From: Acanthochlamys bracteata | Taxonomy: Eukaryota > Streptophyta > Magnoliopsida > Pandanales > Velloziaceae | Direction: 5' to 3' | Assembly (NCBI GenBank): GCA_019914995.1 | Contig: CM034132.1 | Span: 6,099,501 to 6,163,500, forward strand | DNA length: 64,000 nt | Shown: positions 22,841-35,550 of the stretch, piece after piece | How the letters are laid out: each line of letters opens with the position of its first letter | Numbering within the stretch: position 1 is the first letter of the stretch | Notes under the pieces: model-generated | Databases searched by the model: none | Told to the model about the DNA's origin: nothing | What the model saw: the letters and a program-made list of their open reading frames with translations, nothing else | Position numbers and translations under genes: made by a program

Positions 22841-25256
22841 CTTCAGAAGACCAAGAGAAGACAACTTTCACTTGTCCATTTGGTACTTTTTCCTATATGA
22901 GGATGCGTTTTGGTTTGTGTAATGCTCCAGCAACATTTCAAAGATGCATGATGGCTATATTTTCTGATACAGTAGAGAGAATCATCGAGATATTTGTGGA
23001 TAATTTTTCAGTTTTTGGATCTTCTTTTGATGGATGCCTTGATAATTTGAAATTGGTTTTGTCTAGATGCGAAGAAACAAATTTGGTTTTGAATTGGGAA
23101 AAATATCATTTTATGGTTAAACAAGGAATTTCTTTAATATGTAGTTTCTAATAAAGAAATTGAGGTGGATAGAGCAAAAATTGAAATTATAAAAAATCTA
23201 CCTCCCCCTACTTCAGTAAAAGGCATTAGAAGTTACTTAGGGCATGCTAGTTTTTATTAAAAATTCATTAAGGATTTTTCTAAAATAATTAGGCCTCTAT
23301 GTGATTATTGGCTAAGGATGCTGTGTTTGATTTTGATAAAAGTTGTTTGGATGCATTCAACAATTTGAAACATGTCTTAACTACTGCTCCTATAATCACT
23401 GCCCCCGACTGGAATTTACCATTTGAATTGATGTGTGATGATTCAGATTACGCTATTGGTGAAGTGCTTGGTCAACGAATTGATAAACTGCCACATGTTA
23501 TATATTATGCTAGTAAAACTTTAATGATGCACAACTTAATTATTCAACAACAGAAAAAGAGTTACTTGCTGTGGTGTTTGCCTTAGAAAAATTTCGTCCA
23601 TATATTTTTTGTTCTAAAGTATTGTATTTACTGACCATGCTGCTCTTAAGTATTTGTTGACTAAAAAAGATGCTAAGCCTAGGTTGATTCGATGGATCTT
23701 ATTGTTACAAGAGTTTGACTTGGAAATTAAAGATAACAAAGGAAACGAGAATGTGGTAGCAGACCATCTTTCTCATATCGTGATTGAAGATCAAAGAGAA
23801 GGAGACCACATGCCTCTAAATGATTCTTTTCCAGATGAACAACTTCTTTCCATTACTTATAAAGAACCTTGGTATGCTGATTTTGTGAATTATCTTGCTA
23901 GTGGTGTAATGAAAAATAATTTGTTTTTTCAGAAAAAGAAGAGATTTCTGTCTATGGTGAAATACTATTATTGGGATGATCCCTATTTGTTTAAGCACTG
24001 TCCAGACCAAATCATTAAAAGATGCGTTTTGAGGATGAATAAGAAAGCATTCTAATGCATAGCCATGAGTTAGCATGTGGAGGTCATTTTGATGCTAAGA
24101 AAACAGCCCATAAAGTCTTTCAATCATGTTTCTTTTGGCCCACTTTATTTAAAGATGCATTTAACTTTTGTTCTAATTGTGACAGATGCCAAAGAATAGG
24201 AAATATCAGTAAGAGGAATATGATGTCTTTGACTAATATTTTGGTTGTAGAACTCTTTGATGTTTGGGGTATAGACTTCATGGGTCCATTCCCTTTCTCC
24301 TTTTGGTATTTTTATATTCTTATTGTTGTTGATTATGCATCTAAATGGGTAGAGGCTCAAGCTACAAAAGCTAATCATCATGGCCACACCAGGCCGGCAG
24401 AGGTCTCAATTCTGCACGGTAATTCAATCCCTTTGCAATATGGTAAGGGCAGCCAGAGAATTTGCAGATCGGGTTTTATAAAATTGTCCTCAAATTTTTG
24501 AAGAATATGATTTTAACTAGATTTGAAACCCCTAGAGCAATCATTAGTGATTGTGAGAAATATTTTTGTAGTAAACCTTTTGATGCTTTGTTAAAAAAAT
24601 ATGGCATAACTCATAAAGTAGCCACTCCATATCACCCTCAAACCATAGGACAATTAGAAATAGCAATACGAAAATTAAGAATATTTTGAAAAAAACTGTG
24701 AACACCATAAGAAAAGATTGGGCAATAAAACTTAATGATGCTTTATGGACTTACAGGACAGCATATAAAACACCTATAGAGATGAGTCCATATCGTATTC
24801 TATTTAGAAAAAGCATGTCATTTACCTATGGAACTTGAACATAATGCATATTGGACTATAAAGAAGCTAAATTTTGACATGAAGAATGTAGAGAATAAAA
24901 GAAAGTTGCAACTCAATGAATTGGAAGAAATTCGTAATGAAGCTTATGAGAATGCAAAGATTTATAAGGAACGCACAAAGTCCTATTATGACAAGTCAAT
25001 TCAGCGAAAAGAGTTTACTCAAGATATGAAAGTTTTATTATTTAACTTACAGTTGAAACTCTTTGCAGGAAAGCTGAAGTCAAAATCGCATGGATCATAT
25101 GAGATAATTGAAATCTTTCCACATGGAGCTATAGAAATTAAGGATCTCAAATTTGGAGCACAATTTAAGGTCAATGGGCATTGCTTGAAGCTATACTTGG
25201 AGGCCACCCTCACAATCCAAACTGAACCAACCCTTCAATTGCGCAATCCTATTTGA

Positions 25257-26526
25257 CATACTCCTCGTCTGGCTGAAGACGTTAAATTTAACACTTCTTG
25301 GGAGGCAACCCAAGGCCTTTCTCCCTAATAGCATTTGAATTTTGTAGAATTTTGTTTTCATTTTGATTTGATATATTTATTATTTTTTAAGGAATCGGGA
25401 AGAAAAAGAAAATAATCACTATGATGCAAAGATTTGTTGTTGTGATATAGTGGATGGAGAAGTTAATCAAAGATTCAAGCCATATAAAAATCAGGAGAGC
25501 TTTCCTACACCTCAATTTTTATATCCCTTTGCTTTATATATTGTTCATTTTTATCTTTCACCATTGAGGACAATGTCGAATTTAAGCTTGGGGGGAGATA
25601 GAAAATTATGCATAAACATCGATTGATAGTCTATCATCCATTTTTCAATTATGACTTTGAACTCTTTTTTTAGTATGGCTTTTGAAACTAAAATTCTTAT
25701 TTAGTTTGTTCGTATAATATTCTTATTAACTAAGCCTACTTTCTTCTTGATATAGTACTGTATATAATTGAGTTGATAAAATCTTGTCATTCTAGATAAT
25801 GCAATTGAATACATTTTATAAAGGTTTTTGATTTCATAGTCTATAGCGAGTGATGACATCTATCACCAATCAATGCAAGGCTTAGAGTTGATCTTAGTAT
25901 TTTTTGTGTTGTCTTGTTTTGTTCTCAATTCGTAGGGATAGTTGAAGATACAGAGTTATAAAGAGTTTTTTGAAAGCACAAGGGTAAAGAAAGAGCATTT
26001 ATATATATAAAAAAAAAAGCTCGAGTATACATTGTAAAGTGCAATGGTAAATAAAGAGCAATTAAATAAATAAAATAGCCGCAAAATTGTGCCAATGCTT
26101 GAGTATACCTTGTTCTTCTTGAGGCTAAATGTGTTCTTGATTACTTTGTATTTTGACGATTCCCTAAGTTTGACTTCATTCATTACAACATTTAAAATAA
26201 CTTGATGAATCTCTAAAATTTGTATGTGCAGTGGGGAGATGATTTCTAAACATACTTATGAACATTGAATTTTAAACTTCCTTTTAGTATGTTGCATATA
26301 TTTTTCAATGCGAGGTTGAGTTGATTTGATTACTATATAGTGCAATTAAGGGAGTTTGTAAGTGGTGTTAATTTGGTTATTATGCTTACATTATTCTTTA
26401 AAGATTTTGGTTAATCAAGCTACACGAAGAAATGAAAAATTATGAAAATAAGTTGTGAAGAATGATATATATAATTTTCTTATCATTTTGCTCGAGGACT
26501 AGCAAAAAATTAAGTTTTGGGATATT
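25257..26526 (+). other. Athila 3' non-coding region
   Basis: Sequence where some Athila elements keep an env-like ORF; no such frame is visible here. It has the Gypsy-type phrase 'ttgaggacaatgtcgaatttaagcttggggggaga' near 25565-25600, read here as two short purine-rich boxes, and ends with a purine-rich stretch (taagttttgggatat) right before the 3' LTR. Confidence 0.6.
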
Positions 26527-27792
26527 TGATAATGTGTAATGATACATATTTATATCTTATTATTATAGTAAATATTAAATTTTTATTGAAATTCTATTCA
26601 TAATATGAATTATTTTATTTTATTTTATTTTATTTTGTGAAGCATAGGTGAATAAAGATACAAATTGCTAAAGAAATGAAATAAACGAGCTAATCAAGGG
26701 AGGAAATATCAAGCGGCGGTCCTCATTGATGCATTTGACTAATCAAATATAAACTAAAGATTTAGCATCAAATATAGCATCAAATCTATTATCAAATCTA
26801 ATCCAAAGATTCTGAAGATATTTTTTCCTAATTTTGTGAGAAGAAGTTCAACTATAAAAAGGGGTGAACGAAGAGCCAAGAAAGACAGCGAAGAGCCAAC
26901 GAAAAGCTCACGGGAAACCTAGAGAAAGCCGAACGGGAGACAGAAGGAAGATCATATTAGAGACGAAAAATTCTTCATATTTGCTTTCTTTTTTTTCCCA
27001 CATGTTTTATTTTTCTTACAATATTATTGTGTTTATTAATATAAGTGGCTAAATTCTCTAAACTGGAGTTAGGATGAAACCCTAACAAATTTAATTTACT
27101 TCTTGAATATTATGTGATGTACGGATTGTTGATTTTATGTAAGTTATTAATGCTTGTTTGAAGATGTTTAGATGTTAAATTTGTATGCATAATTAGCATG
27201 GAGTTTGTTATCTAAATTATTATATTAATTGTGTTTGCGAGGACCAATCGGAACATAATTTACGAATTACAGGATTAACAACTGTAGTTAGTATTTACTG
27301 GACCAAAGTGAATGTAACTACATCATTTATGATTTCGCAAAACCTAATGCATCGTTAGTAATTTCTACAAAAGGAGTTAGAATATCACTAAGCGATAGGT
27401 GATTTTACACTGGACCAAAGTTAAAGTCATAATTAGAAATCGTATCTAAGAACTGGACCAAAGTGTTATGTGCAAAGTCTTCACAATCATCATAATCTGT
27501 TATCATATTTATTTAAAGATTAAATTAGAGGCATTAGTGGTGGATTCTACAACTCTAGTTGTTTGCATACCCGTTTTCTCGATCCGGATGTTACTTTTTG
27601 TTTTTAGCTGTCGTACACTTTTAATTAGCTTTTATAAATACAACTTTTGTTAGTTAAAAACTTGAATTAGAGTCAACAACAATCTCTGTGGAACAAACTC
27701 GTTATCTGCTATACGGTAGACGACAACTGTGCACTTGTGGGATAGACTTGGATAGAATCACTGGGTTTTCTTAGTTGGTTTTATCTACATCA
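26527..27792 (+). repeat. 3' LTR of Athila-like element
   Basis: 1266 bp, starting TGATAATGTGTAATG and ending TTTATCTACATCA, so the ends form a short TGAT..ATCA inverted repeat. It holds a five-fold 'attttatttt' run near 26605-26640 and a TATA box at 26853. From 26890 on it matches the 5' LTR closely. Confidence 0.87.
26853..26860 (+). promoter_or_regulatory. TATA box of the Athila LTR
   Basis: TATAAAAA in the 3' LTR, followed about 30-37 bases later by the position (26890) where the truncated 5' LTR begins. This is the only clear promoter element of the Athila copy, and it is missing from its 5' LTR. Confidence 0.7.
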
Positions 27793-28100
27793 GACCAAAA
27801 AGCCTATATTCTCTTAAAACCCACGTAGAGTGTCATCCAACAGGCCGGCCATTAGCGTTAAATTGAATGAGTACCTTTATCTTTTTCGAGGGTTATATAT
27901 ATCTATTGCCGATTCACGGTTGACTACACGCCCATGTTGCGGCTCTTTTCAAGTGAACCTATAATGCAAATTGCATTTTTAACTATATATTAGTTAACAA
28001 AAAAATTAACTTAACAAAATAAAAATACACATAACAGCACCAAGGACGTGTGTATCTACAGGTGTGTCTGAAGAAAATCCTTAGAGTGTCATTCCTAAGT
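27793..28100. other. Spacer between Athila and CACTA debris
   Basis: Contains a somewhat GC-richer patch (aacaggccggccattagc near 27840). No terminal motif, gene or target duplication was recognised. Confidence 0.3.
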
Positions 28101-29879
28101 AGCACATGACATGATCAGGTATTGGATCTTGAACTAGGCTATGATCAACTACAACAATCTGCAACAATCTTATACTAGGAACCATCTGCAATAACTAAGA
28201 AAAACATGAGATATTAAAATAAATAATAAGTAATAAACAAGTAGGCAATGTTTTAATATAATCTAAAAGTATCAGTAATATTCTTAAACATACTTATTGC
28301 ATTAATCATTGTCACTATGAATATGAAGTATGTTTATATTTTCTTCTTCATTATGACGTTCGAGTACCTCGTATTGCTCTCGCAAGTGCACAGGTCATCA
28401 TATATCTATGTGAATTAAAATATAAGAAATCTCATTAAGTTCTGTGGTATTTTAGATTAACTGCATTAACCTTAAGAATACATTGCTATTATGCAATTCA
28501 CGACATTCATTACAGAGACTTTTTCATACATCATAGTTCTGTGTCAATATGAATCTTGAATTGATTAAATATTCACATGGTACTCAAAAGCATTAAGCAC
28601 ATAAGGAATATTCAATAAGCAATTATAAAACTTCAAAAGTATAGAATTAAGAATTACATCATGATAATTAGGTTACCTCATCCCAAAAAAAAATAGTTCA
28701 TAGTCTTCAATTTAACAAAAAAAGAAACGTGAGAGATAGAAAAATACAACCCTGAATAAATAGTGCTGTCGAGCGAACTGCCGTCTTTTTTTCTTACTCC
28801 TTGCTCCTCTCCGTCCTCCTAACTGTTCCAACAATAACAACACCAGAAAATGGCCCATAGTTGGCTCTATCAATATAACATTTTTCTTTCCATATATAGG
28901 TTGATTTAGTCCCAACTGATCCGAACTCTCTTTCCAAGCACTTGTATTTGATGTTTTGGGATCTGTTTGGCCTCCAAAAAAATTGTAAAAATATGAAAAT
29001 TAATTATGTCTTATCTTTCCAACCATATATCACATATGTCATATAAAAATTCTGCAACTGTACTCATTTCTGAAACTGCATTGACTTGGATCTAGACAGT
29101 ATGCTAACTTTATCTATAATATGTATATATTGGCTGCCCAGAAAATTTTTCAAAAATTAGCACATCAACTTCAATGTCTGGTTTCCAAAGGTAACTCACT
29201 GGTTATGTAAACTCCACCAAAATTTAAGTTTTAATAAAAAATACACAAACTGCACAAAAAACTAAAAATAAGTAAAATAATAACAGCAAAGGTTATTTCT
29301 AATCAATTCTTCTGTATAAATCAAGCATAAAGATACAAGAGTACATGAGATTACACATATATTTTAAGCACAACACCTCCCAATCAATGTCATTTCTAAC
29401 TTGAAGATTAAGCTCTTTGCATATAGGTTCAACAAAAATATGAACACCCAGCCGGCTGATATGCATCATTTCAATATGCACATCATTAGATGTTTAATTT
29501 TCGTCTCCTTCAAACAATGATGAATCAAACAAATGGCCCTATCTTAATCTTGGCACTTTTAATACTTTCCCATCACATTATCATGCATATAATATATTCG
29601 AATAGCTTGGCTTGTAAGTATGAAGGATCATTCACATACCATCTCTTACGCATTATTAAAAATAGCAAAATAATCGCTTAATACTATTGACTTCTTATGC
29701 TTAATATCAAACCATCAAATTTTAGTAGGCATACGCAACGATTCCCAATGTATATAACTCAATGATCTCAATAAGAACACTATTAAAAGAATAATGAACT
29801 CATTCTTATGATCCCCTTTAACACAAACACCACTATTTTTTGTTGATATTAAACTATCGCGTTGCTTAGTCACGTAGTT

Positions 29880-32800
29880 AGCTCCACTATTTATACATTC
29901 TTGGTACCTACAAACATACCCATCCTAATCATCAGCAAGTACACGAATTTCAGCACTAATCGTGTTGTCATTTGCATGGCATAGCTTTATCTAAAAATAA
30001 GTAGTATTCAAAGCAACCATTAAAGTAGTCATTAGAATTACGTTTAATTGATATCTTATAATTAAACCATTTCGGCAATTCTTCTCTATGCCTCGACTGA
30101 TAAACTTGGAGATTCTCCTCGCTCATTAATTCTCATGCTCCCTATGGCAATTCTTTTCATGAGTCAACATAATTCACAATATGAATATTCTCGTAGTTAA
30201 GAAACTTATGAAAGCTAAGGATTCACTTCATTGCAATTATACAGCACGAATCAATTAGTATTAGAAAATTCTCCATATTCTAAATGGTTGTATTGTACAC
30301 CTCCAACTAGACCGAGCACTTTCTGAATACACTGACTTAGAGCCTAACGGCGAGTCGTCCACATCAACATTTCTATCCCTCATACTCAAAATATTATCTT
30401 CTCCTGTTAAATATACTGAGCAAAAATACAAACACTTTTTCACAAGATATGTCTTAACAATTGATTCTTCGTATGATTTTTATTGAGCACGACCAATTTG
30501 AATCTAACAATGGTCCTAAAAATAAAGTACAGATAACATAATTAATAATTTGGATAAAATTATATTTTCAATGAACCCGTGCTTAGAGTTATTCTAAATA
30601 GATGACTACCTTTTAATTAGATATGATAGAGAAACCTGCGGAATATCAAGTAATAAGAGGGGGTCAATTGAGTTAAGACAAATTATAAACTAAAATCTCT
30701 CTATTATTAATTCAGTCATTAAATAGTAAGCAGTTAGTCGATTGAAAGGTTGTTGGCAAATAACTGAACGTACAGTAATTTGCAGCAAAGTTGTTAGCAT
30801 AATAATATTTAAACGAAACAAATACAAGTGTTACGAGATGCAAACCAGATAGCGCACCAAATATTTTGATGTGATTTGGCACCACAGTATCTATGTTCAC
30901 GTCACTTGACACCGCAAGTGAAATTCACAACCATTAAATCGACGTACAATTTTCGAGACTTGATGTTTCGTAAAATAGCTCACCTCAAGCTAAGTCTCCT
31001 CTGAGGAACAACTCACCATAACCTCCCAGACTTCGCGTAGTTGTAATGTGCACGCCTTCGCAAAAGCCTATCGTAAATTGCTAACCTACACCTAGGCTAG
31101 CTAGCTCGAGAAATCGCAACTTCCCGTAGAACCATCTCTCAAGATTTTAGAGCGAATCATAGGTTTAGCACAAGTGATCTCCCTTACAACAAAGTCTAAT
31201 CTCACAATAGAGGCATAAGGGATTTCAAACAATGGAACAAGAAGAACAAATGACTCAATGAGAGGTCTCTGTTTTGAAAGATGTTCTTCTTTCCATATAG
31301 CAATGGATGATCTAGTTTTGCTCAGTGCATTTAGTCTATTGTTGGTGTCATCAATGTTGCCTTGACCAAGCTCAGGTCTGCATTAAACGAATCAACCTTC
31401 AATGGCTACGAAAAATGCTCGGCCAAGATCAAGAGAAAATAGCTATCTTGACATGTTCCAACAGTAGTGTTTCCTTCTCTAAAATATCCTCTGATTTCTT
31501 TTCTTGGCTGGGTGTTGCTTGCTGATGTGGAAGACTTGGGTCTCATGAACGTCCAAGGAAGTTACAAATTCATTTAATGGCTCCAAGTGCATCCATGCCA
31601 TTGGAATTTTTTTGCAGATATTTTCTAATAGCTAGTATGATTTTACATGAAATAATTCTCAGGATACCCTTTACAATTTACATATAGGTTCAGATCAAAA
31701 TTCAAATAGATGCCAAGATATGAGGATTTGAATTGGATCGATTTGGAGTTATCTGCATGCTGGATTCTTTCTATATTTATAGATTTATAAGATATTTCCT
31801 AATATTATCCACATAAAATCTTCAAATAAATAATATGAATATATTCTTTGACTAGTTTATCATCTTTTGAATGATTTGTAACAGGTTAGCACAATCACAT
31901 AAATAAAACTGACTCAGCACATGTCTATGTTATGGTTTGTCCATTTTATAATTAGATCTGTCTAGCCACTGTGCTAATTTCTCTATATTTAGTTTGTGGA
32001 TCTGATAGCTCTTATCTTTTGTAGATAGCTCGTCATGTGAGATTTCATTAGCAAAAATTGGATTTCCATAATATGGCTTGAGATGGAAGATATCAAGTTT
32101 GAAAAAATGCTTTCTTGATCAATTTCATTTAGGTACATCCAAAAATATTAAGAGTGAACGACGAACTTCTCCGACTTTCATAAAATTTGTTTCTTCATGG
32201 AATGCTTTGATATTTGACTGTAACAACTTCAATATGTCTACTATCTGTAGAAAAAGTCAAATCTAGTAATAATAATCTAGGTTTTATCATCAAAATAATT
32301 GAATAGCAGGATACATCCATCAATGTTGTGCACAGCCATCCAAGTGTACAACTAGGTAAATCATAATATCAAAAATATTGTGAGAAAAGTCATCTCTAAC
32401 TTGCATAGGGACAAAACTATGCTCTATTGTAATTCCTCAAGCACGTCCACTCTGAGAACCTTTGAGCATAAAATTCTAAACTACTGGCTAAGCTCACTAA
32501 TTGCATTTAATACATCCTTATTAAAAATCCATGCAATACTATTGGCATAAGTCTTTATACTAAAATATGGTAATCATGACCTATCTATTGGACAAACAAG
32601 TTCATCTATTGTTCTCAGCACATCTTAATATATTACTTACATATCCATGCCCTTCTTTCATCTAGTATCAACAAATTGGACAGACAAGCTTACCTTTCGT
32701 GACCCACCTGAACAAATTTCCATTGGCAGGAAAGCCACTAATAATCCAAATGATCGCAATATGCATATTGAACATCCTTTAGAAACTGCATCCTATGTTT

Positions 32801-33650
32801 AACCCGTGGCTCTCACAAATCTTTCAATTCATCTATCAGTGACTACAAGAATACATCAAGATTGACCAAGTTAGCGTGGGCCTAAAATTGATAATTACAA
32901 TATACAAATGGATCCTTCATACATCTCTACAGAGACAATTATATGATGCTAGTATAACCGGCCACATGCTATCTTGATTGTTTATATAATTGAACGAAGT
33001 GAAAGCATCCGTCAATAACCCAAGCCCCACAGCACGAAAATCTTTAGCAAATGAGAAATATTTCTAGAATTTGCTGTTTGCTCAATGTCTCAGCAAATTT
33101 TCATCCAAGTGTTCCTCAACATGTATAATCTTTACAATTCGGAGTCAATAGAAAGTAAAGCAATTCCTTTTGAGCATTCTTCTTGCCTGGAAGGTTTGTG
33201 TGCTTCCATCTCGAGTCTTTGCATCATGGACACTTATCTCATTTCCGTAATTTTTTCTAAACAAGACGCAATTATAGTAGCGTGAATGTATAGGCTCTCA
33301 TCCAAATCCTAAATCCCGCAAGACTTTTTTAGCTTCCTCATATGATGGAATTGAGTGAGCTTCATGAACCATATCACAAAATATCTTTAGAATATCATCA
33401 ATAATCTTATTCGTTGCTTGATTTTGCACTTTTGTGCTGAGAAAACCTGGCAATGAATGAAAGAAGGCCCATTACTACTATAAAAGATAGTGATTTCAAC
33501 ATCTTTTAGTATGGTATTGAACCTATCAAGTTGTTCACTATTCTCAACTGTTTGAAAAGTATGTTCCTTGATCTCGACATCAACAAGCTGCTATTAATAT
33601 CTTGCAACATTTCAACCAATTCAACATCATCATCATCTCTCTACGTCAGC
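29880..33650 (-). pseudogene. CACTA TNP2-like transposase, split by an LTR
   Basis: Minus-strand blocks in the TNP2 order. First KIIDDILKIFCDMVHEAH and SYEEAKKVLRDLGFG (33300-33440). Then a decayed ILYRKE-like region, then DFRAVGLGLLTDAFTSFN and SMWPVILASYN (32940-33040), then RWVTKGKLVCPIC (32700-32740). The DUF4218-like part follows: CSKVLRVDVLEELQ, VLSLCKLEM and WMYP at 32320-32480, broken here by the solo LTR. After it come EESIVKTYLVKK (30440-30480), NCNEVNP and EELPKWFNYKIS (30060-30240). Stops are frequent. The protein would have cut CACTA ends. Pfam names are from family knowledge. Confidence 0.83.
30624..32308 (-). mobile_element. Sire-like solo LTR inside CACTA transposase
   Basis: Minus-strand LTR of 1685 bp. 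It starts TGCTATTCAATTATTTTGATGATAA and ends with the family ending 'gttgatattccgcagg'-like sequence plus tctctatca (complement near 30624-30665). The U5 region is the complement of 31000-31200 and resembles 15180-15480. Flanking 5-mers are AGATA (30619-30623) and GGATA (32309-32313), a 5-bp duplication with one change. TNP2 coding continues on both sides (WMYP, then the rest of the DUF4218-like part). Confidence 0.85.
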
Positions 33651-34289
33651 AGCAGAAGCATCTTTGATCCTCCGTTTGACTGAATGTCAGTCTCAAGAAG
33701 CTTCTCTCCATAATCAATCTACGTGGCATATATCACCATAATTTTCTTTGTTATTAGGTTTAAATATTTTCCAAAATTTTCAATATATTATTCAAACAAA
33801 ATCTTCAAGGGCATCTATTTCTTTCCATATTTCTTACATGATCATGAGCAAATTTGATAAATTATTGCACTCCATCTATATATTACTTTCTAGCAATTTC
33901 ATCCAACTCTTAACTATCCCTACAACACAATTTATATATAGAAATAGGTATACAATCTATTTCTTTTTTTTTAGTTATTTAAATAAATAAACTATATAAT
34001 TGTTCCAATCATATAATTAACTCATACATTTTAACATTTGCTTCAAAAATTAGATTTAAAATATTTGCTTCAAAGACTAGATGAATAGTTACAACTATAT
34101 TCTCTTATATAACACCTATTTTTCACATATTAATTATGTTTTCCGTTGTGTCTTTTTTCTTTAACAATCTTTGCATTTAACAATAACAATCAAACAATGA
34201 CAATCAAGAAATGACAAGTTAACTCCATTATACATAACAAATTAAAAACTCAATCACAACTCAATTATAAGTTTACAAAAATCTCAACT

Positions 34290-34560
34290 TACTTTGATTT
34301 TCTCATCTTGCACTGATTCTCAATCCATTATTGAAGTGTCACCAGAGCGGCAAGAGGACTTGGTGCAAGAGGCGAACACTCCAGAGTAGAGCGCCGACCG
34401 AAAGGGAGCAGATCGAGCAAAGCCGAAGAGGACGGGGAGATGCAAAGCGGGACGTTAGAGAAGATGAGGAGGAGCCGGAGTTGGAGAGGGAGAGGGATAT
34501 TAATAAGAGCCAAAGCGGACCGGTTTCAAAACTCACTAATTTGAGCGAGCTCATCACGTC
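34290..34560 (-). other. GC-rich first exon of the CACTA gene
   Basis: A patch much richer in G and C than its surroundings. It ends on the minus strand in a near-perfect splice donor, ATCAAA|GTAAGT (34290-34300). The long open frames on both strands are a by-product of composition. It is best read as a 5' untranslated exon upstream of the TNP2 frame. A captured host exon cannot be excluded. Confidence 0.45.
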
Positions 34561-34760
34561 AGAGGAATATTATTAAGAGCAATTACGGCCAATATGAACT
34601 GGTCATGAGAACCATTATCTTCCCTTTAACACCTGGTTTATAAACTAGTGACCAGCTAAAACTAAAGGTATGGTCACAAATACATATCAGCGACCGACCT
34701 ACTAATGGTCGCTATTGTATTAAGATTTATAAATTAAAAAAATGACTAGTCAATATACTT

Positions 34761-35550
34761 ACTAAAATCTAAACTATTAGGTACAATGTAAAAATTTTAT
34801 ATATCATTTTGACAAAAGGTCAAATTATTTGATTATTATTTTTACTCGATCTCAATAGATAATTAATAGATGTATATGATTTAATAATATTTCAATATAA
34901 CTCAAAACACTAAATAAAATCTGAATTTTATGAAAACTTTTGTGAACAATACTTATGAGGTATGTCCTGACTAGAGAACATATGAAAACTTTATTAGTTC
35001 ACGTAGCATGTTAGCATTTGAGAGTTACTAGGATAAACTTACTGATGCTTGATTGCTACTGCATCTGGAAATGCCTATAAAGTTCGGTGTAGAAAAATTT
35101 AACACTCCTGAGCATGATGTACAGAATTCATTCAGTTCTCATTATTGACTAGCCTGAAATGTGCCTCCTTATGTGATTCTAGACTAGTCTGAGATGTACC
35201 AATATTTGGACTATCTAAGTTATTGGAGCAGGTTCTTAACTAGCCTTTTTTTTTCAGCAGCAAGACCTTTCTAGTTTTCTTTTTCTGAACAGGGTGTTGT
35301 TGCTGAAGGGTTAAAGTAAAAGATATAGATAGCATTTTTTGCAGTCTAAATATTGTTGATGTTTGCATTAATGTTGTCGAAAGTTTCTGCATAGAAGAAT
35401 TGTTCTAAATCCTGTTTGGAAGATTATACATATATTAGCCATTACTTTTTCAGTACCTTTTTTAACTGGCAGCTAGTACCTTTTTCAAGTCCCTCTCGTT
35501 GAGCTCTTTCCTTGGCGAAGTGTTCTTCTTCGATGCTAGTATCTAGTGTT
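34761..35550. other. AT-rich stretch without genes
   Basis: No coding frame or repeat structure beyond a short imperfect direct repeat (gactagcctgaaatgtgcc near 35149, gactagtctgagatgtacc near 35192). The first 150 bases may still belong to the CACTA end. Confidence 0.3.

Larger units (their letters stand above)
20746..25256 (+). pseudogene. Athila pol: RT, RNase H and integrase, decayed and split
   Basis: RT part one (20790-21200) shows HRILMEDNAKPTRESQRRL and SRWVSPMHVVHKK, then stops at GYNQIPIAS where the solo LTR interrupts. RT part two (22846-23150) shows FGLCNAPATFQRCMMAIFSD. The catalytic motif reads FVDNF, so the second Asp of the usual xxDD is Asn. RNase H (23308-23800) has LMCDDSDYAIG and ends near VVADHLSHI. 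Integrase: zinc-binding part 24055-24200 (HSHELACGGHF .. CSNCDRCQR), core DFMGPFPF, then TPRAIISD and [11 protein letters not shown], and a C-terminal part to 25256 ([18 protein letters not shown]). Stops and frameshifts are frequent. Confidence 0.9.
17260..27792 (+). mobile_element. Athila-like Gypsy retrotransposon, nested insertion inside
   Basis: Complete in outline: truncated 5' LTR (17260-18163), tRNA-Asp-type PBS (18170), gag, protease, RT, RNase H, integrase, long 3' non-coding part and full 3' LTR (26527-27792). A Copia solo LTR plus 5-bp duplication (21206-22845) interrupts RT. Without it the element is about 8.9 kb. All coding parts carry stops and frameshifts, so it is not autonomous. 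Because the 5' LTR is truncated, no target duplication can be assigned; the 3' flank begins gacca. Confidence 0.88.
28101..34760 (-). mobile_element. CACTA (En/Spm) element with TNP2-type transposase
   Basis: Read on the minus strand: subterminal-type repeats at about 34660-34730 (cagcgaccgacctactaatggtcgct), a GC-rich first exon (34290-34560), a decayed TNP2/Transposase_21 frame (about 33650-29880), and further non-coding sequence to about 28100. A solo LTR (30624-32308) is inserted in the transposase. No CACTACAAGAA terminus is visible at either end, so both borders are approximate and the ends look eroded. Confidence 0.72.

Noticed and set aside
26600..26645. Short attttatttt microsatellite taken as a regulatory site
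   Set aside because: A simple repeat within the Athila LTR; no evidence for a function.
27830..27850. GC patch with ggccggcc as a transposon end
   Set aside because: No inverted partner or target duplication was found, and a similar short string at 24390 looks coincidental.
34328..34576. Three overlapping frames of 61-81 codons
   Set aside because: Chance frames from a GC-rich, probably untranslated exon; none continues past the splice donor.
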